Below are positions 24,360 through 36,769 of a DNA stretch of 64,000 bases, piece after piece; the stretch's first letter is position 1; every line of letters begins with the position of its first letter. Both the position numbers and the translations under genes were made by a program. Source of the stretch: Oxyruncus cristatus (lineage: Eukaryota > Chordata > Aves > Passeriformes > Cotingidae); contig VXAY01005682.1 in the NCBI GenBank assembly GCA_013399855.1, positions 614,769-678,768 of the forward strand. The letters run 5' to 3'. The notes under the pieces were generated by a model. The model was not told where the DNA came from and made no database searches. It saw nothing but the letters and a program-made list of their open reading frames with translations.

Positions 24360-25015
24360 TATGGTTTTGGAGGGCGTGGGGGACACCTCCCCCCTCTCTG
24401 TGTGCAGGGCGGGGAGGGATGAGGAGGTCACGATGGGAAGTACCGCGACAGTTTAGGGAGATAAGACTTGCTGCCACTACTGGAACTCGTTCTCTGGTTC
24501 CTGGGACTTCAACTCGGAGGAAGTCACCAGCCAGTGTGCTCCTGGAGCTCCCCCACACTCCAGCTTCACGGATCCCATGCTGGTCAGGGGCTCTCCCGTT
24601 TGCCACGGCAGCTGTGTTGGAAGGAATCCGGGAATGCCCTTTTCCCCTTTGGTGCGTTGTGACTGGTGACGGCCTCGCCGCCTCCTTGTTGCGCACCCCG
24701 CGCCACCTTCTCGCCTTCTCACCTTGGATTCTCCCCACCACCACCCCCTCACCACTGTCATCACCCCTGCCACCACCCCACACCCAGTACTGCCCCCCAG
24801 CTCTACACGTGACCTCTGTCAGGACTGCGTTGCCATCTCGGTGGCATAGAAGTGAGAGAGTTTTCTGCTACTGTTTGTTTTGTTTGTTTGTTTGTTTCGC
24901 TTTGTTCTGGTTTGTTCTCCGTTTTTCAGTAAAACTATTTATTTATGTTCCTACTTCACTCAGATGCCTCCTAATTTCAACAAAATTCATAGTTTAGGGG
25001 GAGGGAAATAAATGA
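24360..25015 (+). other. CpG-rich block with LTR-like T-rich tail
   Basis: From 24370 to about 24840 there are around two dozen CpGs by eye (for example ACCGCGAC, GACGGCCTCGCCGCC, GCGCACCCCGCGCC), sharply unlike its surroundings. Then come a TTTG-rich run and CAGTAAAACTATTTATTT. The order of GC-rich block, T-rich leader and a TAAAACT-type element resembles the U3-R-U5 order of some avian LTRs, on the + strand. No boundaries or target duplication were found. Long frames on both strands (192 codons +, 158 and 99 codons -) are a by-product of high GC and have no recognised domain. Alternatives are a small CpG island or a promoter of an unannotated transcript. Confidence 0.4.
24872..24897. repeat. 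TTTG tetranucleotide run
   Basis: Several consecutive TTTG units with one irregular unit near the start. Confidence 0.85.
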
Positions 25016-26475
25016 AGGAGAAGGGAGGGGTTTCTATTCCATCCAAGGACATATTGTCAGTAAACAGTCTCACCCCTATCAGCAGTCTACCAGAAGTTAC
25101 CACATGACCACCTGCTGTGAAGTCAAAGTGGAGATGTGGCCAAACACAACCTTTGAAACATCAGCCACCCCACAAATCTTGCATACACGTCCCAACCAAA
25201 ACGGGGCAGAGGCAGCAGTCTTCTCCCAGAGTCCCTCACGTGTGATTGATTTCCATGCTATTTCAGTGGTCATTCAGAAAGTATCTTTTTGCAAAAGTTT
25301 TTGATTACCAAACTCCAGGCAGGCACTCTTCTTTATAATCAATGAATTTCTCCTGACAATCTTCTTTTCTCAGGGAAGCCACCAGAACTGAGGTCCCCCG
25401 AGATTTAGGTGTTCCATCCTTGCTCAGGTTCAGCACAGCAGCCAAAGCTGATGGCTGTAAGAAATTTCCCAGCAGTGTTGCTTGCCTGGGAGAGGTGCTC
25501 AGGCTGGTTTGGTGGCATCAAAGGTACTGAACAGATGAAGGTGTGAGTGGGAGTCTCTTGAAGACTGGTTTGCAGGTAGCCTGCAATAACTTCCTGAGAA
25601 AGGCTACTCTTCTTGGATTTGCATTGAAACCCAAGCATGGGGCAACCTGGCCAAGCAGCCATCACCCACTGGTGAGTGGGACAGTCCAGTGGTTCCCTTT
25701 CTAACCACACTCTTTTTGGACCCAAACCCACAAGTCAGAGCAACCGCTAAAGCAGATTCCCAGCTCCTCGTGGGAATGGAGCAGACACTTGGTGATACTC
25801 TGGCCCCATCTGCGCTCAGTCTGCTGAGAAATAGCGAAACTCACCCCTTCCAAAGGATTTCCAGCAACTGTTTGCTTAGGGAGTTATCAAATCTGCATAA
25901 CCATATGAACATCAATTTACTTTTGTTGTACATTGCACTGTTCATGTGCATTGATGAAAGTGGCTATGGAACAATACAAGGTAATGAATGTATTGAACTG
26001 AGCACAAGATATATCTGAAATGTATAAGTGGATTCTGCTTCAAATGTTCAATTTTTCTGCACAAATGTGGGAGTGCAGTATGCATTCACCACATACAAAG
26101 GAACTAATACCAAGAACTGTATGTTTGCAAAATTTGTTACCTCTGGACAATTCAGAAGTTGAGTGAATGGAAATGTACTTTTGTTTGTAGAGTGTCAGCT
26201 GAGTCCTTATGAATTTCATACATTCAGATACAGGCAGGATCTGAAATATCATCATCTCCTACCTCTTTCTATACCTTACTTCTCTCTTCAGAATTATTTT
26301 CTTTTTCCTCTCATCCTTTATTACATTGATTTTTCCCACTGCTGCTCATGTGGGTTGCATCAACAAGAATGCTTTGAGTGCACCACCGTGGAGTTTGAAT
26401 AGGCAAACAATCAAATCATGAAACCTGTAGGACAGAAGTGCCTGGCAAAAATAGTTCCAAACATGATACCTTCTT

Positions 26476-26537
26476 TTTTTTTTTGCTTTTCAGGTTTTGA
26501 TTTTTTTTTTTTTAAAAAAAAGATTTTAATCCTTTGG

Positions 26538-26574
<37 letters not shown>

Positions 26575-26605
26575 ACCCGTCTCATGAAAAAAAAAAATAT
26601 CCNAA
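26476..26605. repeat. Poly(T)/poly(A) cluster with a single N
   Basis: T runs near 26476-26514 are followed by A runs at 26514-26521, 26538-26572 and 26587-26597, and a single ambiguous base at 26603. The T-run/A-run arrangement is self-complementary and hard to sequence. Confidence 0.9.
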
Positions 26606-27714
26606 ATTGATCCGTCTGCTAGGAAAACAGAGTATTCCCTGAGCAGCTTCCACTTAGCTGGAAAGCCATTTGCCACTGAGCATTACCTGTCCTACTCATC
26701 CAGAAAACTCATGGCTTGGGTTTCTGCTGTTGTTCTTGGGTTCCATGAGCCATTCAAGCACAGCAGTACAGAAAGGGATCCACTGCTGCCATCTGTCACT
26801 GACTTCAGGATGGAGGACACGCAGACTCCATTTATTGTGCCTTGCCTCCTGTGAGACAGAGGTGGGGAGAAGCTTTTTGGGGTGAGCAATACGTGCCAAT
26901 CTAACAGAAATAAATATTTTGCCAGTGGGTTTGGATGTGCTCACTTAAAGAACCCAAGGTATCAATAATTAGGAAAAACAAACAGACAAGCAAGGAAGCC
27001 TGAGATGTAATAATGGGACACTAGGAATTTTAAGTAAACTACCTAGTGTCAGAAGAGCTATCGTAATCTTCAGCCATCAGCTCTGTATGGGAAACTGCAG
27101 GGAGCTTCTGAGCATCTTTATATCCTTAATGCTGCAAATTCCAAAGCTAAAAAAGCCCACACTTGCAGAGGACTTTGAAATATTCATTTTTGAACACTGT
27201 GCTGAGTTATATCAGTCTTTAAGATCATGGGCTACTGGTCTGAACAGTATTTTTAAAAAATCCAGTCTTCTTAACGCCTGGGATACATAAGTTTTGTCAG
27301 AATATGATAACACTACAGACATTAATTTATTCTCTTGAAATAGTCACATTTTCTGTGTATATATGTACATATGCATGTGTTTTTAGCTAATGAAACAGTA
27401 AGTCTAAAACTTCAGCTATCAGCATTATATGGTTTTATGTGGAAACAGAGGTTTTTAGCTCCTGTTAATTATCATATGACTCTGATGGAGCAGTTTAAAC
27501 TAGCTGAAAATATAATCAAAAAAGTGGCTTTTAATTTTCTAACTTAATTTCAAGCTACGAATTGGTCGTCCTTGGTAGGTTATTTCATTTTATTTTTAAA
27601 TGCTAAAGAAGTATTAAGAACTGATGTTTTCCAAAATTTGTGGCTGAAAATGTTCATGAGACAAGGAGGTTCTGTTTTATCTCGAGTCTGTCATGCTTTG
27701 CTTCTTAAAAGTAA

Positions 27715-27739
27715 ACATAAATAAATAAATAAATAAATA
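27715..27739. repeat. AAAT microsatellite
   Basis: About six uninterrupted AAAT (TAAA) units. Confidence 0.92.
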
Positions 27740-30700
27740 CGCAGGGAAATGAAGTTATTGAGGATAAAGCTTGAAGGGAAGATGAAAGGACAGTGAAGAT
27801 GAATGGACAGCCAAATAAAATAAGCAGAGTATGACAAAGGAACGGTTAAGTTGCTTTCTAAGGACACTTCAAATTAAAAAAAAAAAAAGAAGTTTTTTCA
27901 TCCTTATCTATTTCTTTTCTGTCATCTACATGGTGTTCTATCGTGCCGGAAGGTTATACTTCTCAAAATCTGCCAAAATAATATACTTTCCTAACTTCCA
28001 CCCAGCTTTCTCCAACCTTGGAGCTGCCAAGTAATCCTGTCCTCAGTATTAGATAAACCTTCAAGTTTCAGATATCTGGAATAGTACAGCTCACCTAGAT
28101 TTTGTTGCAAAACTTCGAACTGCATGAAAATCTGCAGCACTGCCCGGTATCCTAGATCAGTAGACAGGAGTGTGGACAGAAGCACCCACCAGGATCTGAG
28201 TGCTTGGTGCTGTGGTTGTGTTCAGTAGGCAGAAGACTTGCTGCGGAAGACAAGGGCCAAATGGAGTGGGCTCGGGCACCAGGTGAGGTGGTGGGAATTT
28301 CTTCGAAAGCACAGGTAGGAGGAATCCTGTCAGTCCTCACCCTAGTTCTGACAGCTGCCTTACGTGGACACAGCGAGGAGCAGACCTGTGTCAGTCACTA
28401 AAGCAGACAAAACACGTGAGAAAGAAGGCATTAGCTACTGTGCATCAGCAGCAGTTTAAAGAGCTGTGGATGATGAGGAGTGCAGGGAGAAGAGGCAGAA
28501 GAAAGGACAGTCTGCGGGTTTGCTCACACGTGGTGGTAAATATCATATAAATACTATAGACATACGGCTGTCTATATTGATGTGGATATCAATATAAAAC
28601 AGAGCGTGGCTGCTGCAAGCCTCCCTGCACTGCCTGAGGGTTCAACAGAAAAGTTGTATCCTCTGTGGTAATGATACCGAGCTCTGATGCACTTGGCAAC
28701 CAAGACTGTCTGCAGACAGGCACGAAGCATTTAACAGCAGGGATTACTAATGATTTGGAGAGAGCATTAGAAAAAAAGGTCAGTCAAGGAATTTTAATTC
28801 ACCTGCAGCTCTGTTTCCCAAATTAGTCTTGGGAAAGGTGGTGAAAGTTGCAGTTACTATGTCCAAAAGGTGCATAAACAGGACTTCTGAGGTTGCAAGC
28901 AGGTGGTTTCAGAAGTGTTACTCCCCAAAATTCTGCTCTGCTCCTTCCAGCTCTGCTCTTCCCACAGGGCAGATTTCTGCTCAGGGAGACATCACAGGCC
29001 AGGGCCAGGGAAGAAACCTGGATGTAGATGGGTGCTTGACAGGGTTAACTGGCTGGAGCCACTGTTGACCTGCAATTTCCAGTAATATTCAGAAACAAGA
29101 ATGAAAATGGGTTTTAAAGTCCTAGGCTGAGTCATCAGCCTCAAACCACGGCACTGCAGTCCCCAAGGGAGGGGAACACAGTCCCTCAGGGAGAGCTGCC
29201 TCCATTTCAGCTGATCTTGGTGTCATGTTATCCTGTCATGTGTCCTCTAGTTCCGTTATTTGTGTCTGCTGCCCAAGTTATGAAATGCAGATCATTAAAA
29301 CTGAGCTCAGTATCATCGGTGTAAACTGTTTGACCGTAATTTAGACCATGTTCATCAGAGGTGGAGAGCAATCTGTCACAGTCAGGTTGTGTCTCACCAT
29401 GCAGACAGGGTGTCCTCTGCAGTCAGGTGTCTTTCCTTGCTTCCAGCCTTGCCCTACAGCCTGTGGGAAGCTTTGCTGCTTCTCAGCTTCTTATGACATC
29501 TGCTGTTTGCTGAAAAAGTCTAACTGGGAAAGACTGCACTGATTTCTATCACACCACATCCAACTGGCTGATGCAACACTCCTCATCTGTGAGGAGGCAC
29601 CTGTGTGGCACAAAATCCTCTCATTCCTCCTGGGTAGAATGGCCAAGGCTACCTGTAGGAGGCAGACCCTCTCCATCTAATGTGTTTCCACCTCTCTAGG
29701 GTGGCTGGACCTCAGCATGCAGGTCTGACCCAGGCCACCTAATCAAGCCACACGCAAAGTTTAATAGCAAAATCATTTAAGTCCAGCATCAACACCAGCT
29801 CCAGTTTCCAGCCTAGCACTGCTGCAAGATGCTGCCCTCTAATGTCCTCTCTGCTATGAGCCTTACTCCTTCCCTAATCTATAGATCTGGTAGCCCACTG
29901 GCAATAAGAAAAGGTTGTAACATACAAGACCATTCCATTAAATTAGATGGATGAAAACTGACCTCTTTTGGGGAGAGTAAAAAAAAAAAAAGCCAACAAA
30001 TAAAAATCAACAGAGGAGTATAAAGATTTTCTGTTGAAGACAGCTGTCCCTGGTCAGTCTCCTGCATGTATTTCCCCCATGGCATCTTTTCCCCTCTCCT
30101 GCTTAAAACATGAACATAACTACCTGCACTGCAGCCATAAATCTGGTGCAGGGGACTGCAGGCAGTGACAGTAAGGAATGTGAGGAGCTGTTCCACTGCA
30201 GAAGCTGTGCCTAACATCAGTATCTGAGCTGCCACATTCAAGTACGTCAGTCTTCATGTGTTTAAAAACCGGCAGTACAGTGAAGAAGAAAACCTCTCTG
30301 CTCAGTCCTGGGGGGCATTATCCTGACGTCTGCTTTTCGTGTAGCTCGGGCAGTAAACCAAAAGGAGAACATCACAAGTGGACAAAGCAGCCCATTAGAA
30401 CAGGCCAGGTTCACCAGGGATTTCCAGGGAAAGTTGGGGGAAAAAACCCATGGTCACGGGTAAACTTAAAGACATCTACAGAGTAACAGAGGGGTATGTA
30501 AAGTCACCACACATCCCTATACTTCTTATCAAAGTTGTCTTGCATCAGACAGGTGGACAGTCTGCACTGATCAGGGTATGATTTTTGAACATGTTGTCAT
30601 CTTCCCTTTGCTGTTTTATTACCTAGCAGGCAGGGAGGAAGCAGATTACCTCTGAGGCATTACGGAAGCTAATTTATTGACAGTTCTTAGAAAGTCTCCT

Positions 30701-31689
30701 TAAAGGCTTGCTTCCCAGTGTCACCGCTAATGTGTTGGGCTCAGCTTTATTCTGAACCAGTAACAAAGATAAAGATGGCAAGAAGCTGTATTTAATACCT
30801 TGGTTGCCATTAAAATGAGCAACTTCATCTGGATTTTTCTGGTTCACCAAATTCATGGGACTAGGGACAGCTATGATGCATTGTCTGTGCTGCACTAATC
30901 ACCCATCATCCCCATCCCAGCTCAAAGCCCCTACGTTCTCAGTGCTATAAAAGCACATCTCCCACAAAAAAATCTAACCCTGGTTTCAGTTCTGTTCCTT
31001 TCCAGTTTTGGTGCTATGATTCCTCTGCCTAGCTATGGCAGTTTCCTGACGCATCTGTTTGTCTTTCTGAGTCTCAGTTTGTAGGTTACTTGACAAAAAT
31101 CTTGCTTTCAGTTCACAGAGCAAGAATGACAGGTAAGGGATACTGAATGATACCCTACCCCAGTACCTCCCAGGGCTGTTGCAAGAAAGTCATGGCCTCC
31201 TGGGCCAGGGGAGACAATGATGTCTAGGACTCATAAGAGTGGTTACTGCCTGAGGGTATGGGATTCATTAGGGAATGCAGAGAAAGAGCATTTCCTGCGC
31301 TGCATCCTGATTCCTGGTGTCTTGGTGGGAGGTGTCCTGTGAGTCATTAAGATGACACATTATTGCTTTTGGAAGAGCTGTCCTCCAAAACTCCTTTCCT
31401 AAGCTCCTTTGCCCTTGAAACTGCTCCCCATGGGATCCCTTGCTCCTCTGCTCTAGGGCACAGCTGGGAGTCTGGTTTCTGAGAAATTACTTCTTCTGTC
31501 TTCCCAGAGCGTTACAGACCACCCAGAAGCCTCGGAGGGTAGTAACGTTTTACCAATGTTGCAAAAACACAAGCAGAGTGAAAGGGATATATAACTTCAG
31601 TCCCGGACAATGTTGAAGAAATCTCCATACAGGTCCCATTCGCTGAAGAATTAAAGAAAGGAATACAGCAAAGCAAATCAATCATTTTT

Positions 31690-32400
31690 TTATGGAAAAT
31701 GGGCCTTGTCAAATAAACTTGATTTTATTCTGTGATGAGATTAGAAATTTGATCAACGAAGGGAACTGTCCAAACATAATAGGCTTAGATCTTCAGAGCG
31801 CTTTTGACGTAGTAACAAATGACATTTCTTTTTAAAAAATTTGTACTATATAGTATCAATAAAGCATATACTAAACAGATTAAGAACAGCCTACCTGACA
31901 AATACCCAGTCAGGGGAAACCAGCCCTAAACAAGAACAGCACTAGTGAGGTGACATAAGGAACAGGACTATGCCCAGAATTGTTCGTTGCTTTCAGCTGT
32001 GCTCTGGGAATCGATGCAGACAAAATTGGCAAGTGATGCAAATGGCAGCAGATCAGTAGAGAGTGATAAGGTGATACCGAGACGTCTGGGTCACTGAGGG
32101 AGTGGGGATAACTCACACAGAATTGATTTGAATATTGCAGTCATGTGTCTAGCAGGGAGAAACTCATATAACAGGGACTGTCCCCCAAAATGGGGTTTGC
32201 AATGGCCACAGGACTGAATGTGACCTCCCAGCATGGGGATTTGGCAAAAAGGCAAAATCTTGATCTACCAGCAGACTGCATGTGTCTGACTTTTCATGCT
32301 GAGACGAGGAGACCAGTCCTGGGATACAGTGCAGTCTTCTGGCAACCGGGGATCAAGAAAGTGTGAAAATGTCAAAGACAAAGAGGAATAATTCTACCTA
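31690..32400 (+). mobile_element. Ancient CR1/L3-type LINE reverse transcriptase relic, plus strand
   Basis: Weak but ordered similarity to LINE ORF2 is visible. At about 31780-31830 the translation LDLQSAFDVV resembles the LDFSKAFDTV box that carries the first catalytic Asp. At about 32015-32040 ACAAAATTGGCAAGTGATGC resembles the region coding for the F/YxDD box. At about 32311-32330 ACCAGTCCTGGGATACAGTG resembles the block after the polymerase core. Frameshifts and stops are frequent, so this is a very old copy. The subfamily (CR1 or L3) cannot be decided by eye. Confidence 0.6.
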
Positions 32401-35400
32401 AACTCTCTAGGGGATGGCACATGGCAAGAGGAGTGCATTAGCAGAGGGGCTCAGATAGTTTGAGCTGCTGAGAGCTTTGTGACAGGCCCTCAATGTACAC
32501 ATCCTAATTTCTCTGAGCACTGCCCTTCTCATACACTCCTTTGTCATCCTGATGGACAGCCAAGATGCTGAGCAAAGACCATGTCCACGCATAGCCCAGC
32601 TCCTCCAGTCTAGCACAGCCCTGTGACCATATGGAGACTGGAGACCAGACCCAGCCTCTCACACACAGCTCCTTGTTGCAGGTAGGGGGCTGATCTGCAG
32701 CCATCACTTGAAGTGATATTCAAGCCTCAGCATGCACCAGGTCACACAAGCAGGCCTGAGAATAATGACCTGTGCTTCCTCTCTCTAATTTGCAGCTTTC
32801 TAACCATTCTAATTTGCAATTTTTCTCAAATGAGACATTTGCATGTCAATTGTCTGCTACCAATTGTGAGATGGGCAGTATAAGTCTTGAAACTGGGATC
32901 ATTAGAAGACCTCGTTGTAGTCTCACCCGGGCATTTTAGATGCTTGACAAAACAAAAAGGGCAGACTTTCCTTTAAGAAAAGCAGCAAGAAGCTGCCAAA
33001 TGCATTGTTTAACCAAGCAGAGCTTGCCAAAGTGAGATCAGCAGTGCTATCCTGAGGCTGACAGACAGCACTACTTTGAAAATTGTGTTGTGTTTTTGTT
33101 GCTTTTTTCAGGAAAACGAAAAAAACCCTCAGATAGAAGAAGAAATACAGTAAGGAAAGAGAAGGAAAATGGCAACCTATAGCCCTTCACTAAGAAAACT
33201 GCATCTCCTTGGTAAAAGTGCAGGCAGGAACTTCCTGGAGGATGCACAACAGCATCACAAGCTTAGACTCTATGAATTTTTTAGTGTCTCTTATGCCACT
33301 CCATCCTGCCGTCCAGTTTGTCGGCTTCAGTTCTACAACATATTCTTTTTACCTGTGTGCCCTTCAGGAAGGATTTTTCCTGCCTCAAGGCCACAAGTAG
33401 AATGGAAAAAGGACCCTCTTGCTGTAGGTGGCAGAACTGGCTGCAGGGCAGGTAGGCTGGTGTGTGCTTGGGTCATCTTCTAATGGAGCCTGCCCGCTTT
33501 GGTTGTTTGGGATGCTGTCACTCGATTCCGCTGTGCAAAGACACAGCTGTGAGGAGACATCCAGATTCCCACGTGGATGGCCCTACTTGTGGAGCAGTCT
33601 TCTCCATACACTTTGCCTCATTTCCCTTTGCAGTACCCATACTGCAGTTAACATTACTTATGCAGGCCATGTTTTCCAGCAGACACTGACAACAGTTGCT
33701 GTCTCAGGGAAGGCTAGATTGCAGTGGGATATGCAGAAAAAACATGTTTGCTGCCCCACAGTGAGTGTCAGGCATGACTTCTTCATTGCAATCATCACTG
33801 GTGAACAAGAGCTTATCACACTGGGGTACGTGTAGAAATTTTTATATGGAAGATCAAGTAAGAGGATTTATGAAAAAAACATTAGAAAGGCCTTATACCA
33901 GTTCACACATCTCACAGACTGGGATGCAACAGGGTTGTTTTTCACCTGGCCAAGGAGAGCAAAACTTGTCTTAGCACCCAAGGGCTGAAAGTTTCAGGAG
34001 AGAATTTCATCAGGACTGGGAAAGTAAGAGGGCTGTTCATTCTGTGAGTACCTGAGTAGGAGCTGCCAGAAATCAAATCTTAAATCACACGGTGGGGAAA
34101 ATTTGTCCAGGATATTTTTCCTGCATCTGGGTTAGCAGGGTTGAAATGGCAGCTGTGTAGTGGGATCTGGCAAGCTAAACCTGCACGCTTGTAACCTGAA
34201 GCATCACTTGGCTGAAAGCTTTTTTTTTTTTCCTCTACCATTGTAATGAGAACAAACAGCTGCCCTACAGCCAACCCCTTGCACTTCTAAAACACCTGGC
34301 ACAGGTTTCCCTCAGAAACCTAAAATGTACTGCTCACGACGTTAAAATTAGATGTTGTCCTCTACTTTCAGTATTCTGATTAAAAATTTATGACAATGTT
34401 TAAGGTAGAAATTTTGAACATAATTGTCACTGTAGTAATTCCTTGCTCAGTTTGGATGCACAAAAAGGTTTAAACCACTGCATGGCTTAGTATACTAAAT
34501 AGGTAACAACAGCAGACTCTCCTGCAGGCTAGGATCATTTTTCTGGCATTTAAAAACAAAGAACCTGAAAACACAATTAATGCCTCTGAATACCAATACC
34601 CTTTTAATGTACACTGCTCTTGCAAGTTGACTGCATTTATGAAGTATGAATAAATGCACACAACAAAAAATGCATACTTCAGTTAGAGAGATTGAGCTTG
34701 ATTACTTGTTAAAAGACCCCACAAATCTTCCTTGGATGTTTGTCAATCGACTGGCCTGAGTCAGCCCAAATTTCCAGTTTGAAAGGGATTTATAAGATGC
34801 TCATAGCAAGTAAAGAAAGTAAAGAAAGTGATAATCAAGCGTCTTTAGTCATATGAACATCAGGTACAACCAAAAGCAACTGCACTGCAGTGCTTTTCCC
34901 TGCAATGGCCCACGATCACCTCCTGAAGGCTTCAGACTCAGCCAAGCTAAAAAATCCCTTTCTGCCTTTTGTGTTGTTCTTAGCTGGCTGCGGTGGCAGG
35001 GGTTGAGCAAAAGAGCTGTGTGAATTGAACTGACTGATGCTCACCTGCAAGCGCAAAGGGCTACAATTGCTCCTGAGCCATTGCAGAGAGATGTCCCTTG
35101 CCAGAAACAAGCAGGGTCCCCACAGGGTCTGAATCATTATTAATAATGCGGAGAAGTCTCACTGCCCACCGTAAGGGCTCATTTGATCATGACAAAGGCA
35201 GTGATGGGAGGCAGCACAGAGGCTTCTGAGCTCAGTGTGAGTGCTGCACTGTAAATCACTAGAACAAATTAAATTCCAAGAGAAAAATGCTACAAGGCAC
35301 TTGGCCCGAGTGCCCAAGCTAGAGGATTACTGACTATTTTTTTCTTTCAACAAGTAAGTTTTCTGAGTGAAGCTAAGGCAAATATTCCTTGGAGAACCTA

Positions 35401-35414
35401 ATTTTAGTAGACAG

Positions 35415-35442
35415 TTTTTTTACCAGTAGACTGGTAAAAAAA
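35415..35442. repeat. Perfect 12-bp inverted repeat with 4-base loop
   Basis: The arms are TTTTTTTACCAG (35415-35426) and CTGGTAAAAAAA (35431-35442), around the loop TAGA. Confidence 0.9.
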
Positions 35443-35540
35443 ATGGAAGGCAGAGGAGAGGAGATCAGACCTGCCAGTAAGAGATAGTTTCATCCACACT
35501 GGAATTATTGAGTCATTATAGTTAATAAAAAACATCTAAT

Positions 35541-35600
35541 TAAATACATAAGTATATATAAGTATATAAATATACATAAGTATATAATTAAATACACAAT
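35541..35600. repeat. AT-rich ATAAGTATAT-type repeat
   Basis: Several imperfect copies of ATAAGTATAT in about 60 bases of A+T-rich DNA. It is an eroded microsatellite. Confidence 0.75.
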
Positions 35601-35899
35601 TACATTCTTCCGAATAATCTCTCAAGAAAAATGTACAACATGCAAGTCAGGGAAGTCCAAGTTGGAAGCAGAGAACGGTAACCTGAAAGTAATGTAGAGA
35701 CACTGTCTGAGCATGCAGAGATGTTTTTAGGAAAGCTAAATTCTACCTGGGATTGATCCTGGTGAGCGTTGTCAAAGGCAACAAGGTGGGCTTCTGTAAG
35801 TGTGCTCACAGCAAAAGGAAGAGGGAAATGTAGGCCCTGCTGCTGAATGGGGTGGAGGACACGCTAAAAAAAGTGAAATGTGCCTCCTTCACTTTGGTC

Positions 35900-36211
35900 T
35901 TTATTAGTAAATCAGCTTCAGAAATGCAGGAGCCTGGAGACCAAGGGGAAAGTCTGGAGCGAGGTAGAACAGGATCAGGGCAGGGAATACTTAAAGAAAC
36001 CGGACACACAGGAGACCATGCGCCCTGAAGGGATGCTCTCATCAGTGATAAGAGAGATTGCTGATATAATTTTGTGATCAATCTCTATCTTTGAACAATC
36101 ATGATGATTAGAGGAGGTTCCTAAGGACTGGAAGAAAGCAGATGTCACTCTTATCTTCGAAAAATCAAGAAGAAGGATCCGGGAGACTACAGGCTGGTCA
36201 GCCTCACCTCA
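35900..36211 (+). mobile_element. CR1 LINE ORF2 fragment, plus strand
   Basis: Recognisable CR1 ORF2 blocks run in order: a GCCCTGAAGGGATGCTCTCA block, GAGAGATTGCTGATATAAT, GAGGTTCCTAAGGACTGGAA (protein EVPKDWKKADVT), AGAAGGATCCGGGAGACTAC, and GGTCAGCCTCACCTC. This is the N-terminal part of the reverse transcriptase up to the RLVSLTS box. The frame is broken before that box. The element stops abruptly at the start of the LTR-like sequence at 36216. Confidence 0.85.
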
Positions 36212-36215
36212 GGGG

Positions 36216-36769
36216 TGCTTCAGGCACCAGAGTGGATATTCCCCTCTAGCCTGTGGAAAGGATGCCAGTGGAGCAAGCATTCTCTGCATCCTGTGAGTAG
36301 GACCACAGATATGGATACTGCAGCCCATGGAGAACAATACACTGGAGCAGGTGGATAGTCCCTCAGGAACTGCAGCCTGTGGAGATCCCATCTGGAGAGA
36401 GTTCTCCTGACAGGAGCTGTGGCCCATGGAGGAACCCACACTGGAGCAGATTTTTCCCGAAGGACTGCAGTCCATGAAGAGGACCCACGCAGGAGCAGCA
36501 GCAAAGTATGAGGAGGAATGGGTGGCAGAATAGAGCTCCCCCATTTCCTATCCTTCCTGCACTGCTTTCGGAATGAAAGGGGAAGGTGGATGAGTCAGTG
36601 GCAACAAACTCATTTTCACAAATTTGAGTCTATTTTGTCTGCAACGGAAAGTGGCAAGCAATCTACCTGTCTTGATCTCAACCCATGAACTTTCTTGAAC
36701 AGAAATTATGATACATACACGATCTACAACAAGACAGCTTGTAAGTTGCCTCTGAGAAACAAAAAAGCA
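36216..36769 (+). mobile_element. Old solo LTR-like element, plus orientation
   Basis: The left part holds repeats around CTGCAGCCCATGGAG and CACACTGGAGCAG, the minisatellite-like U3 found in a common avian LTR as I remember it. The right part has AATTTGAGTCTATTTTGTCT, then ATCTCAACCCATGAAC, which match the R-U5 portion of the same LTR type. TG at 36216 and CA at 36768-36769 are each bounded by GGGG (36212-36215 and 36770-36773). A G-run duplication is weak evidence, so the ends are provisional. There is no internal retroviral sequence. Confidence 0.6.
36320..36503 (+). repeat. Degenerate minisatellite of about 48-52 bp unit, about 4 copies
   Basis: Units begin at about 36320, 36372, 36418 and 36467. 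Each begins CTGCAG or CTGTGG, then CCCATGGAG or a variant, then CACACTGGAGCAG or a variant. A further eroded unit may lie at 36255-36318. The 111-codon and 94-codon minus frames here only reflect the repeat. Confidence 0.75.

Larger units (their letters stand above)
25016..31689. other. Intergenic DNA, no gene recognised
   Basis: No exon or transposon was recognised. It contains homopolymer and AAAT runs described separately. The small frames (up to 120 codons at 29879-30241 minus) have no family signature. Confidence 0.6.
32401..35890. other. Intergenic DNA, no gene recognised
   Basis: No exon or repeat family was recognised. A perfect 12-bp hairpin lies at 35415-35442 and an AT-rich tract at 35541-35600. 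Confidence 0.6.

Noticed and set aside
24307..24997. Overlapping frames of 192 codons (+) and 158 codons (-)
   Set aside because: They coincide with the GC- and CpG-rich block where stops are rare on both strands. No domain, start context or splice pattern supports a protein.
36209..36544. Minus-strand frames of 94 and 111 codons with repeated Cys/Ser/Gly patterns
   Set aside because: The pattern comes from the minisatellite-like U3 of the LTR.
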